In this document: piece by piece, positions 23,632-32,000 of the stretch
How the letters are laid out: each line of letters starts with the position of its first letter
Numbering within the stretch: position 1 is the first letter of the stretch
Assembly (NCBI GenBank): GCA_958427145.1
Contig: CAUAAZ010000020.1
Coordinates: forward strand, 1 to 37,876
DNA length: 37,876 bases
Direction of reading: 5' to 3'
Source: an uncultured Collinsella sp.
Lineage (GTDB): Bacteria > Actinomycetota > Coriobacteriia > Coriobacteriales > Coriobacteriaceae
Position numbers and translations under genes: made by a program
Notes under the pieces: generated by a model
The model's database searches: none
Told to the model about the DNA's origin: nothing
What the model saw: the letters and a program-made list of their open reading frames with translations, nothing else

Positions 23632-24486
23632 ATGGCCGAGCTGCTTAAGGGTGCTCCCGTTGCCCGTGCTTTGACCGAGGAGCTCGTTGCTCGCTGCGTT
23701 GCTTTGCGCGAACGCGGCGTTGTGCCGACGCTGGCCATTGTTCGTGTGGGCGAGCGCGAGGACGACCTGTCCTACGAGCGCGGTGCCCTCAAGCGCTGCG
23801 AGAAGGTTGGCATTGAGGCTCGCCGCGTTTTGCTTCCTGCCGATGTTTCGCAGGATGAACTGCTGGCGGCTATTAAAGACATCAATGCCAACCCCGCTGT
23901 TCATGGCTGCCTAGTGTTTCGCCCGCTGCCCGCTGGACTTGACGAGGATGCGGTTGCCGCGGCGCTCGATCCCGCCAAGGATGTTGACTCCATGACGCCG
24001 GCCTCGCTGCTTACCACGCTTTCGGGTCGTGGCGAGGGCTTTGCTCCCTGCACGGCCGAGGCCGTGTTGGCGTTGCTGGACCATTACAGTGTTGAGCTGG
24101 ATGGGGCCAAGGTTGCGGTCGTCGGTCGGTCTCTGGTGATTGGTCGTCCCGTTGCCGCCATGCTTACGGCTCGCAATGCCACGGTGACAACGTGCCATAC
24201 GCATACACGCGATCTTGCTGCCGAGTGCCGTTCTGCCGATATCGTTGTTGCGGCCGTTGGACGCGCGAGCACGATTGGCGCGGATGCCGTTCGCGAGGGC
24301 CAGACGATCATTGATGTTGGCATTAACTGGGACGAGGCCGCTGGCAAGCTGGTCGGGGACATCGATTTTGATGCTGCGGAGCCGGTCGTTAACGCCATCA
24401 CGCCCGTGCCGGGCGGCGTGGGGGCTGTGACCACCGCGATTCTCGCCAAACACGTGATTGAGGCGGCGGAGCGCGCATCGAAATAG
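23632..24486 (+). CDS. folD: Methylenetetrahydrofolate dehydrogenase, FolD family lacking cyclohydrolase residues
   Basis: Oxidises 5,10-methylene-tetrahydrofolate to the methenyl form with NAD(P). The 284-residue protein aligns with FolD throughout: N-terminal substrate domain, the C-terminal nucleotide domain (VVGRSLVIGRPVAAML, CHTHT) and the closing PVPGGVGAVTTAIL. In ordinary bifunctional FolD the cyclohydrolase Lys lies in SYVxSK and the Gln in VQLPLP. Here these segments read SYERGALKRC (alanine A52 at the Lys position) and VFRPLP (F96 at the Gln position). The Asp of KDVD (D119) is kept. The enzyme is therefore probably a dehydrogenase only, matching its pairing with fchA. GAGAGGA precedes the ATG. 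The following 355 bases carry a MITE-like element. Confidence 0.94.
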   Translation: MAELLKGAPVARALTEELVARCVALRERGVVPTLAIVRVGEREDDLSYERGALKRCEKVGIEARRVLLPADVSQDELLAAIKDINANPAVHGCLVFRPLPAGLDEDAVAAALDPAKDVDSMTPASLLTTLSGRGEGFAPCTAEAVLALLDHYSVELDGAKVAVVGRSLVIGRPVAAMLTARNATVTTCHTHTRDLAAECRSADIVVAAVGRASTIGADAVREGQTIIDVGINWDEAAGKLVGDIDFDAAEPVVNAITPVPGGVGAVTTAILAKHVIEAAERASK

Positions 24487-24523
24487 GCGTTTTGGGCTGT
24501 TTGAGGGGGTTAGCTATATACCA

Positions 24524-24755
24524 CGTGGTCAAACAATGCCAAATATGAGTACTGTTGCCAAGATAGTCACATATGTCTTACGTCTTTTTGGCTTCCTAAC
24601 GGTATCCATTATCGTTAGGAAGCCTATTTTATTGAACTTATGGGGAATAACGTTGTCTTGCTTTTGGGCAAATGGGGATTTTCGGCACTCGTTACAGGGA
24701 AATTTGCTGCCACTAAATTGGTGACAGTACTCATATTTGGCATTTTTTGACCACG
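24524..24755. mobile_element. MITE-like element with 32-bp terminal inverted repeats
   Basis: Bases 24524-24555 and 24724-24755 are inverted copies of each other with a single difference in 32, starting CGTGGTCAAA; similarity continues imperfectly for another dozen bases inward. The 232-base element is far more AT-rich than its surroundings and has no convincing gene, although both ends begin an open frame MPNMSTV read inward. A second perfect foldback lies inside (24590-24624). No clear target-site duplication is visible. The arrangement is that of a non-autonomous transposable element or mobile palindromic unit. Confidence 0.7.
24590..24624 (+). terminator. Internal hairpin of the MITE-like element, terminator-like
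   Basis: GGCTTCCTAACG (24590-24601) pairs perfectly with 24613-24624 around an eleven-base loop. It is followed by TATTTTATT on the plus strand and preceded by a T-run that would read as A on the other strand. It could end the folD transcript. Confidence 0.5.
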
Positions 24756-24841
24756 GGGGCTGCCGAGGCCGTGGTTTCGCCCTTTCTGCGCCGAAGCGAT
24801 ACACTGTTGCCGTTTGATTTCTTCGCTCAAGGAGGATGCGC

Positions 24842-26365
24842 ATGCCGTGCACAACGATTTTGGTTGGTAAGAACGCGAGCTACGACGGGTCGACCCTGGT
24901 CGCGCGTAACGAGGACTCGTCCAACGGGGTGTTTGAGCCCAAGCGTATGCGCGTGGTGCATCCCGACGAGCAGCCGCGCGTCTACACGAGCGTCCTGAGT
25001 CACCTGACCGTTGAACTGCCCGATAACCCCATGCGCTACACGAGCGTCCCCGATGTTGTCCCGGGCCACGGCATCTGGGCCGAGGCCGGTTTCAACGAGC
25101 TCAATGTGGGCATGTCCGCAACCGAGACGCTCACCACCAACGAGCGCGTCCGCGGCGCCGACCCACTCGTGGACTACGTGCCCGCCAAGGGCAACGAGGG
25201 TGAGGACGGCTATGTGCCGGCGCAACCTGGTGGCCTGGGCGAGGAGGACATGGTGACCCTGGTCCTACCGTACGCCAAGTCCGCCCGCGACGGCGTTCGT
25301 ATCCTGGGCGACCTGCTTGAGCGCTACGGCACCTATGAGAACAACGGCATCGCCTTTAGCGACGTTGACGAGATCTGGTGGCTCGAGACCATCGGCGGTC
25401 ACCACTGGATTGCCAAGCGCGTGCCTGACGACGCCTATGTGACCATGCCCAACCAGCTGGGTATCGACAGCTTTGACCTGGATGACGCCGAGGGCGCCCA
25501 GGTCGATCACATGTGCTCCGCCGACCTGCGCGCCTGGATGGCCGAGTGGCATCTGGACCTGACGCTGGGCGTCGGGGGTGACGGTCCGGCGACGGTCTTT
25601 AACCCGCGCGAGGCCTTTGGCTCGCACAGCGACAGCGACCACGTCTACAACACGCCGCGCGCCTGGTACATGCAGCGTTGCCTCAACCCCAGCGACGTGT
25701 GGGATGGTCCCGAGGCCGACTACACGCCCGAGAGCGACGATATCCCCTGGAGCCGCGTGCCCGAGCGCAAGGTGACCATCGAGGACATCAAGTACGTACT
25801 CTCGAGCCACTACCAGGGCACGGAGTACGACTGCTACGGCAGCAAGGGCACGCCCGCTACGCGCGGCGCATATCGTCCCATCGGCATCAACCGCAACAGC
25901 CAGCTTGCCGTGTTGCAGCTGCGCCCCTATGCACAGTCGGCCTACCGCGCCGTGCAGTGGATGGCCTTTGGCTCCAACTCGTTTAACGCGCTGGTTCCGC
26001 TGTACGCCAACGTCGAGACCATGCCCGAGTACTATGCCGACACACAGGCTCGCGTGACGTCCGAAAACTTCTACTGGGCCAACCGCCTGATCGGCGCCCT
26101 GGCCGACGTTCGCTTCCATGAGTGCGGCCGCGCTGTGGAGGACTATCAGGAGAAGGTCGGTGGCATGGGCCACAAACAGATCCATGACGTCGACGCCGCC
26201 GTAGCCACCCTGCCCGAGGCCGAGGTGTCTGCCGAGCTTGCCCGCGCCAACGAGGAGTTTACCGAGCGCGTGCGGGTGGAGACCGATGCTCTACTGGGCA
26301 AGGTGCTCTACACCACGAGCTGCGCCATGAAGAACTCTTTCGCGATGAACGACAACGTGAGGTAG
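24842..26365 (+). CDS. C69-family dipeptidase
   Basis: Hydrolyses dipeptides; an N-terminal-nucleophile peptidase of the PepD group. The 507-residue protein begins MPCTTILVGKNASYDGSTLVARNED, which matches the family start (CTT...KxASxDGS). C3 would be the nucleophile once the first residues are removed. Further family features are GFNELNVGMSATET, EIWWLETIGGHHWIAKRVPDD and AYRPIGINRNSQLAVLQLRP. The start is fixed by AAGGAGG (24829-24835) six bases before the ATG at 24842; an earlier ATG at 24836 is too close to that site. There is no signal peptide, so it is cytoplasmic. A possible -10 TACACT lies at 24800-24805. It supplies amino acids from peptides, fitting a gut fermenter. Confidence 0.95.
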   Translation: MPCTTILVGKNASYDGSTLVARNEDSSNGVFEPKRMRVVHPDEQPRVYTSVLSHLTVELPDNPMRYTSVPDVVPGHGIWAEAGFNELNVGMSATETLTTNERVRGADPLVDYVPAKGNEGEDGYVPAQPGGLGEEDMVTLVLPYAKSARDGVRILGDLLERYGTYENNGIAFSDVDEIWWLETIGGHHWIAKRVPDDAYVTMPNQLGIDSFDLDDAEGAQVDHMCSADLRAWMAEWHLDLTLGVGGDGPATVFNPREAFGSHSDSDHVYNTPRAWYMQRCLNPSDVWDGPEADYTPESDDIPWSRVPERKVTIEDIKYVLSSHYQGTEYDCYGSKGTPATRGAYRPIGINRNSQLAVLQLRPYAQSAYRAVQWMAFGSNSFNALVPLYANVETMPEYYADTQARVTSENFYWANRLIGALADVRFHECGRAVEDYQEKVGGMGHKQIHDVDAAVATLPEAEVSAELARANEEFTERVRVETDALLGKVLYTTSCAMKNSFAMNDNVR

Positions 26366-26464
26366 GGATTTCCCGTCGATCGAATAGCGCTAAAACGCTT
26401 TGTCGCTTTCGCTCAATCTTGGGTACAAGAACGCCAATGCAGTTGTTTGTGATTGGAGACAACC

Positions 26465-26881
26465 ATGGTTATGAAACTCGATCAGCTTGTTAACGGCGCT
26501 ATTAACGTTGGCTTTGGCGCCGCCGCCGTTGCCGTCGAGGGCAGCAAGAAGGTTCTCGACGACCTTAATACCAAGGGCGAGCAGGTTCGCAAGGACGCCG
26601 GCGCTCCCGATATCGCCCGCAGTGTGTCCGACATGTTCGAGCAGGCCGGCGGTACCATCTCCGATCTGACCGAGCGTCTGGGCATGCAGGGCGAGACCGC
26701 GGCCCAGCGCGTGCTCGACGAGCTCATTCTGGCTCGCGTCCGCGTTATGACCGCCCCCGAGCGCACGGCCTTCCTGGCCCATGTGCGCGACATCGTCGAT
26801 TCGGTCGAGGACAACGTGACCTCGGTGCCCGTCGAGTCCGTTGAGCCCGACGATGCGAAGGATACCGAAGAGGCCGAGTAG
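26465..26881 (+). CDS. Small phasin-like coiled-coil protein
   Basis: The 138-residue soluble protein has an amphipathic N-terminal helix region (GAINVGFGAAAVAVEGSKKVLDDL) and helical middle (ARSVSDMFEQAGGTISDLTERLG, VLDELILARVRVMTAPERTAFLAHVRDIV), ending in a very acidic tail (EPDDAKDTEEAE). This pattern is like short phasin-family proteins, some of which lie next to AarF/UbiB genes. GGAGA is five bases before the ATG. The AarF gene starts eight bases after its stop, so they are co-transcribed and probably act together. No polyhydroxyalkanoate genes are seen, so a role as a partner of the kinase-like protein is more plausible than granule coating. Confidence 0.75.
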   Translation: MVMKLDQLVNGAINVGFGAAAVAVEGSKKVLDDLNTKGEQVRKDAGAPDIARSVSDMFEQAGGTISDLTERLGMQGETAAQRVLDELILARVRVMTAPERTAFLAHVRDIVDSVEDNVTSVPVESVEPDDAKDTEEAE

Positions 26882-26889
26882 CAGCGCAG

Positions 26890-28653
26890 ATGGCAGATTC
26901 CACCACCGATTACAACAATCTAGATCCCTTGGGTGACGAGGCGGCGGTTGTCGATGAGGTCGATGCCGCCGTCTCGGGCGCTCGCAAAAAGCCGCGCGCT
27001 GTCGATATGGTGCCCGAAGAGCCCGACGCGATGGCGCCGGACGAGGAATACCAGCTCACGCCGGCGGGTCGTCGCGAACGCATTGGGCAGATCGTTCGCC
27101 TGGTCAAAAAGTACCGCGTGTGGGATAACCTCACGCCGGTTCGTTTGCGCCGCCTGCTCGAGGAACTCGGCCCCATGTTCGTCAAGATGGGGCAGATTCT
27201 GGCCAACCGGTCCGAGATTCTGCCGCAACGCTTTTGCGATGAGCTGCGCCGCTTGCGCTCCGACGTGGAGCCGGTGCCGTACGAGGTAGTGCTCCGCTGC
27301 TTGGAAGAGGAATACGGCCTGCGCCTGGGGGAGATGTTCGATGCGATCGACCCCAATCCGCTTGGTAGCGCATCGCTCGCGCAGGTGCACCGCGCTCGTC
27401 TGGTGACGGGCGAGGACGTGGCCGTCAAGGTGCAGCGCCCCGGTGCGCAGCAGGTTATGGCGCAGGACATCGATATCATCCGCTCGGTGGTGCGTATCGT
27501 TTCCAAGTTCGTCAACACCGATCAATTCGTTGACCTGCACGGCGTAGTCGAGGAGTTGTGGACCTCGTTTCGCGAGGAGACCAACTTTTTGGCCGAGGCC
27601 AAAAACCTCAACGACTTCTACGAGTTCCATAAGAGCGTTCATGGCGTGACGTGCCCTAAATCCTATCTGGACCTGTGCACCGAGCACGTGGTGGTCATGG
27701 ACTACGTCGACGGCATTTCGATCGCCGATCCTGAACGCTTGGTGGCCGAGGGCTATGACTTGGAAAAGATCGGTGCCGCAATCGTCGAGGACTATTCGAC
27801 GCAGGTGCTCGACGACGGCTTTTTCCATGCCGACCCGCATGCGGGAAACATCATTCTCAAGGACGGCATCGTCTACTTTATCGACTTGGGCATGGTCGGA
27901 CGCATGTCGAGTCACGATCGCGGTATCGTCAAGGACATGATTTTCGCCGTGGCCGAGGGTGACGTGCCCAAGCTCAAGGATTCGCTCATGCGCTTTGCCG
28001 TGACGCGCGGCGATTCGGCCGAGCTTGACCATTCGGCCTTTTTGTCCGATTTGGACTTTATCGTGGCTGACTTTGCGGGCCTTGACCTTAAGGACCTAGA
28101 TATCGGTGAGTTTTTGACCTCGCTGTTAAACCTCGCGCGCAAAAATGACGTTGAGCTGCCGAGCGTGGTGACAATGTTCGCCCGCGGCATGGTGACGCTC
28201 GAGGGTCTGTTGACCGAGTACATGCCCAACGTCAACATGATCCAGATCATCCAGACGCACATCAAAAACGAGAAGAGCACCTACGCCCGCATGCGCGAGA
28301 TGAGCCGCGATCTTGCCGCGAGCAGCTATCGCGCGGCAAAAGGCTCGCTCGAGGCGGCCGAGTATCTGGGCTTGGCTTCGCGTATGCTTACGCGCGGCCA
28401 GCTTAAGGTAAACACGCAGATCATGAGCAGCGATAAGGCGCTGCGACAGCTGGGCGGAATTATCGACCGCATGTCGATGGCAATTGTGATCGCCGGTCTG
28501 TTTATCGGTTCGTCGGTGGTGTACTACGCGCGTATCGAGCCGGTTGTGTTTGGTATCCCAGTCATTGGCTTTATGGGCTACGTGAGCGCGCTGGTGCTGG
28601 CGCTTATGCTGGGCCGCAATATCTGGCTCAACAGTCACGGCGGCAAGCACTAG
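26890..28653 (+). CDS. AarF/UbiB (ABC1) family atypical kinase
   Basis: This is an atypical protein-kinase-like ATPase at the membrane; in other bacteria it supports quinone or lipid biosynthesis. The 587-residue protein shows the family-specific KxGQ motif (FVKMGQILANR, about 97), the variant Ala-rich loop (PLGSASLAQVH), the VAVK lysine (AVKVQRPG, about 178), the catalytic loop HADPHAGN (about 314) and the metal site DLGMVG replacing DFG. Two C-terminal transmembrane helices follow (MSMAIVIAGLFIGSSVVYYA and PVIGFMGYVSALVLALML). The N-terminal 60 residues are acidic and low-complexity. It follows the phasin-like gene by eight bases and ends before a strong terminator. In an anaerobe its substrate is unclear. 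Confidence 0.94.
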   Translation: MADSTTDYNNLDPLGDEAAVVDEVDAAVSGARKKPRAVDMVPEEPDAMAPDEEYQLTPAGRRERIGQIVRLVKKYRVWDNLTPVRLRRLLEELGPMFVKMGQILANRSEILPQRFCDELRRLRSDVEPVPYEVVLRCLEEEYGLRLGEMFDAIDPNPLGSASLAQVHRARLVTGEDVAVKVQRPGAQQVMAQDIDIIRSVVRIVSKFVNTDQFVDLHGVVEELWTSFREETNFLAEAKNLNDFYEFHKSVHGVTCPKSYLDLCTEHVVVMDYVDGISIADPERLVAEGYDLEKIGAAIVEDYSTQVLDDGFFHADPHAGNIILKDGIVYFIDLGMVGRMSSHDRGIVKDMIFAVAEGDVPKLKDSLMRFAVTRGDSAELDHSAFLSDLDFIVADFAGLDLKDLDIGEFLTSLLNLARKNDVELPSVVTMFARGMVTLEGLLTEYMPNVNMIQIIQTHIKNEKSTYARMREMSRDLAASSYRAAKGSLEAAEYLGLASRMLTRGQLKVNTQIMSSDKALRQLGGIIDRMSMAIVIAGLFIGSSVVYYARIEPVVFGIPVIGFMGYVSALVLALMLGRNIWLNSHGGKH

Positions 28654-28705
28654 AGGCTGCGGCCGTCACGGCATTTTCCTATCGCAAACAATAGCTTTTA
28701 CCTTG

Positions 28706-28732
28706 GGCTTCGCCTGCGTGCGAGGCCTTTTT
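28706..28732 (+). terminator. Intrinsic terminator after the AarF gene
   Basis: An eight-pair stem (GGCTTCGC with GCGAGGCC, one wobble) and six-base loop are followed by TTTTT. It separates the AarF unit from the riboswitch transcript that starts about 50 bases later. Confidence 0.82.
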
Positions 28733-28745
28733 GCGTGATACCATT

Positions 28746-28773
28746 TTGACGGTAATAATCGATGGCCTAGATG
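28746..28773 (+). promoter_or_regulatory. promoter of the riboswitch transcript
   Basis: TTGACG (28746-28751) and TAGATG (28768-28773) are separated by 16 bases. Transcription from here would start at about 28780, just before the conserved riboswitch elements. Confidence 0.6.
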
Positions 28774-28782
28774 GTGGTGCGG

Positions 28783-28940
28783 AGACGCACGAATGCGCGG
28801 TTATCCTGCGCATTTGGGAGAATCGGGGTGCAAGTCCCCGGCTGTACCAGTAACCGTAATTCCTCTTGGCTCGGGATGCTCGCGTCGCAGATCGGACGAC
28901 GTGCCCGAGTCGTTAAGGTTAAGTCGGATCGCCTCCCGTC
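28783..28940 (+). ncRNA. Cobalamin riboswitch
   Basis: The leader shows the order of conserved cobalamin-riboswitch elements. An unpaired GGGAGAAT block (about 28816) is followed by GGGGTGCAAGTCCCC (28826-28840), which is the GGTGxAAxTCC hairpin core. CTGTACCAGTAACCGTAA follows, matching the usual C.GT.CC.CTGTAA region. A variable P6-P10 region comes next (28860-28915), then AAGTCGGATCGCCTCCC (28921-28937), equivalent to the closing AAGTCAGGAxxCCTGCC. Downstream (28942-28975) a GCGGC-TTTT-GCCGC hairpin without a T-run lies ahead of GGAGGG and the first in-frame ATG (29004). That suggests control of translation start rather than termination. High cobalamin should switch the following genes off. 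Confidence 0.9.
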
Positions 28941-29084
28941 TTGCATGCGGCTGCGGCTTTTGCCGCCGGTGTGCATAGGGCTCTGGAGGGAAGGGGGACC
29001 CCGATGGGGGAACTCGAGCGCAACATGCGCGATGACGTGGGGCAGCTTCAAGGCAACGCTCCAAGTACAGACAGTAGGAGACAA

Positions 29085-32000
29085 ATGGATATGTTTGAGG
29101 ACGAGTGCCAGCGTGCCTCGCTTCGTCGCCGTGGCGTAATCGCGCGCGGCGTGGCAAAGCGCTGCCTGGTGGCATTCCTGGCCTTCGCGATGGCCTTCAG
29201 CACCACGCCGGCTCAGCTGTGGGCCGAGGGTGCCGAGGGCATTACCGACGCTGTGGCTCAGGCTACGACGGACGGCGAGGGCGCGGCGGCCGACGAGGGT
29301 ACTGCTGCCGACACCGGCGCGAACGGTGCTGCCGTGGAGGACGGCACGGGTACCAGTGACGCTGCGGCCGGTCAGGGTGCAACTTCGGGCGCCGCGAAGG
29401 GCGATGACGCCGCAGGTGATGCAGCTGAGTCCGACAGTTCCGCCGCGATGCCTGCTGCCGCTTCGGAGCAGGGCGAGCTGAAGGCCGCTGCCGCTTCTGC
29501 CACGACGCTTTCGAGCGAGGCCAAGGTCTATATCCAGGACACCAAGGATATGGACAACTCGTATTCCACGAAGTCTGGTGCGCTCAGCGCGGGCGATACG
29601 CTCTGGGCAAATATGTACGATGAGGTCGAGGACGACTGGTACGGCACTTCGACTGAGTCCGTTGTCAATCCCGGCACCTGGACTTACACCTGGCTCGCCG
29701 GCACGACCAGGGCCAGCAGCAATGTCGCCGACTACGCCGAGGTCGTAGGCCACGAGCAGTCGCTCACCGTTACCGACGCTATGGTGGGCAAGTACTTCAT
29801 CTGCAGGGTTACGGCAGACGGCAAGGACTACTATGGTCCCGCTGCGTACGACTCGGGCATTAACGTCAAGGACATCCCTGGCCCCGTGCTGGGCGTCGGC
29901 CAGATGGAGCTTAACAGCGTCAAGCTGAATAGCGACACGCCGAGCATAGGCGATACCCTGACGGCGACTCCGTACATAAGCTATTATCAGCAAGCCCCCG
30001 CCGATGCCAAGGTCACCTACACGTGGTCCGCATCCACCTCGCAGTACTCGGGATTTACCAAGATTGAGGGCGAGACGGGCGCTACGCTCGTGGTGGGCGA
30101 CGACCTCGAGGGCAAGTACATCAGGGTCGAGGCCAACGCTGGCGTCAACACGGTGAACAAGACCACTTCCAGCAAGGTCAAACAGGCCGGTGCGGTCGAA
30201 CTTTCGGCCGTGTCTATCGTTAACACCAAGGACAACACGAGCGTCTTTGCGGTGGGGGATACCGCTAAGGCCCGCGCCAAGGAGAAGGGCGGCGCGTACG
30301 GCGCGTTCGTCGACGCGAGCAAGCTCAACTATCAGTGGCAGAGCTCTAACACCAAGAGTGGCACGTATACCGACATTGCGGGTGCCACGGGGGAGACCCT
30401 CGAGCTAACCGACGCTTTGGGCGGCAAGTACCTCAAGTGCAAGGTGTCCTCGAAGATCGGCTCTTCGAGCTTGACCAACTCGACGGGCGCTCTCGTTGCT
30501 GCCGCCGGTTCAATTAATGTCACGAGCGTGACTATGAGCCCGACTTCGGGCAAAGTCGAGGTTGGTTCCACGATTACGGCGACCGCCAAGGCGGGTTCCA
30601 CCGACGTTACCACCGATTCGCATGTCTCGTGGCAGTGGTATAAGGGCACCTCGAACTACGCGAGCTCGTGCAACACGCCTATCGAGGGTGAGACCGGTAA
30701 CACCCTGAAGGTGACCGCCGCCCTTAAGGGCTACTACGTCGTGGCTAAGGCCAATGGCGGCTATGGCGAGGAGAAGCCCTACTATGCGGCAGGTCCTGTC
30801 TCGGTTGCGGGTCAGGTTGAGCTGTACGACGTGCAGTTTGAGGGCTCTCCTGCCACCAACGGCGTGCACGTGGGCGATAAGCTCAAGACCAAGGTGCGCA
30901 AAAAGGACGGCTCGAAGTACAGCTATATCGACCGCACCGATAATGTGACCTACCAGTGGCAGTATGCAAATAGTAGCTCGAGCTTCGACTCCGCTTACAC
31001 CGATATCCCCGGTGCCACCGAAGCGACCTATATCGTTGACGCCGCCTATGCCGGCAAGTATCTGCGCGTAAAGGTGACGAGCGAAAATACCGTTTTCAGC
31101 ACGCAGAAGAAGAGCTCGTACAGCGGCACGCAGTCTATTGCTCCGCTTGGTCCCGTAACGCTTAAGGGCCAATACAAGCTGGCGGGCATCGAGCTTGCCG
31201 AAAAGAACGTTACGCTGAGCGTGGGTTCAAAGATCACGCCGAGCGTGCAGGTTCCGGGCAGCTGGTCGGGCTCGACGAAGGACGTGCCCGACGATGCCGA
31301 CCTCACCATGGCGTGGTATGCCAAGGGCGAGGGCGATGCCGATTGGACCGAGCTCACCGACGGCATCGATACGACCGATGGCAGTCTGACCATTTCGGAT
31401 GCGCTTGTCGGCAAGCGCATCAAAGTTACGGCGAACGCCCTCGACAACACCGTTGAGTGGGTTTCGCCCGACAGCGTTACCGCGGCGGGGGAGTATAACC
31501 TGCTGCGCGTGACCACTACGCCGCAGATCAATAGCGATTCGACCCATCTCGTCTCGGGTGATAGCGTCAAGGCGACGGCGCAGGCTAAGCGCGCCGACGG
31601 TTCGGCCACCAACGGCATCGACGTCACCGACCAGGCGACTGTTGCCTGGTATGCGGCGGACGATGCGAAGGCTCCGGAGGCCGACTGGACGCTTCTGTCC
31701 GATATGTCGGGCGCCACGGCAACGGTTTCGGCTTCTGCAGCGGGCAAGTATCTGAAGGCTGTCGCCACGAGCGGCGACTCGACGGTCGAGCTCGTCTCTG
31801 CCAACAAGGTTATCGCCGCGGGCTCGCTCGAGGCCGCAGTCCAAAAGCTCAACGATGCCAATAAGCAGATCGCTGTTGATTACAGCACCAAGGGCGGCAA
31901 CGTCAACGATGTTCTGAAGGCGCAGCTTGCCGACCTGGGCTTTACCGACGTTGACGTTAAGGTCTCCGAGGGCGGCGTTACCTTTAATGCCGAGGATGCC

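Noticed and set aside
24529..24852. Short open frames inside the inverted-repeat element
   Set aside because: They begin in the terminal repeats on both strands with the same peptide, as expected from the palindrome, and have no downstream similarity to known proteins.
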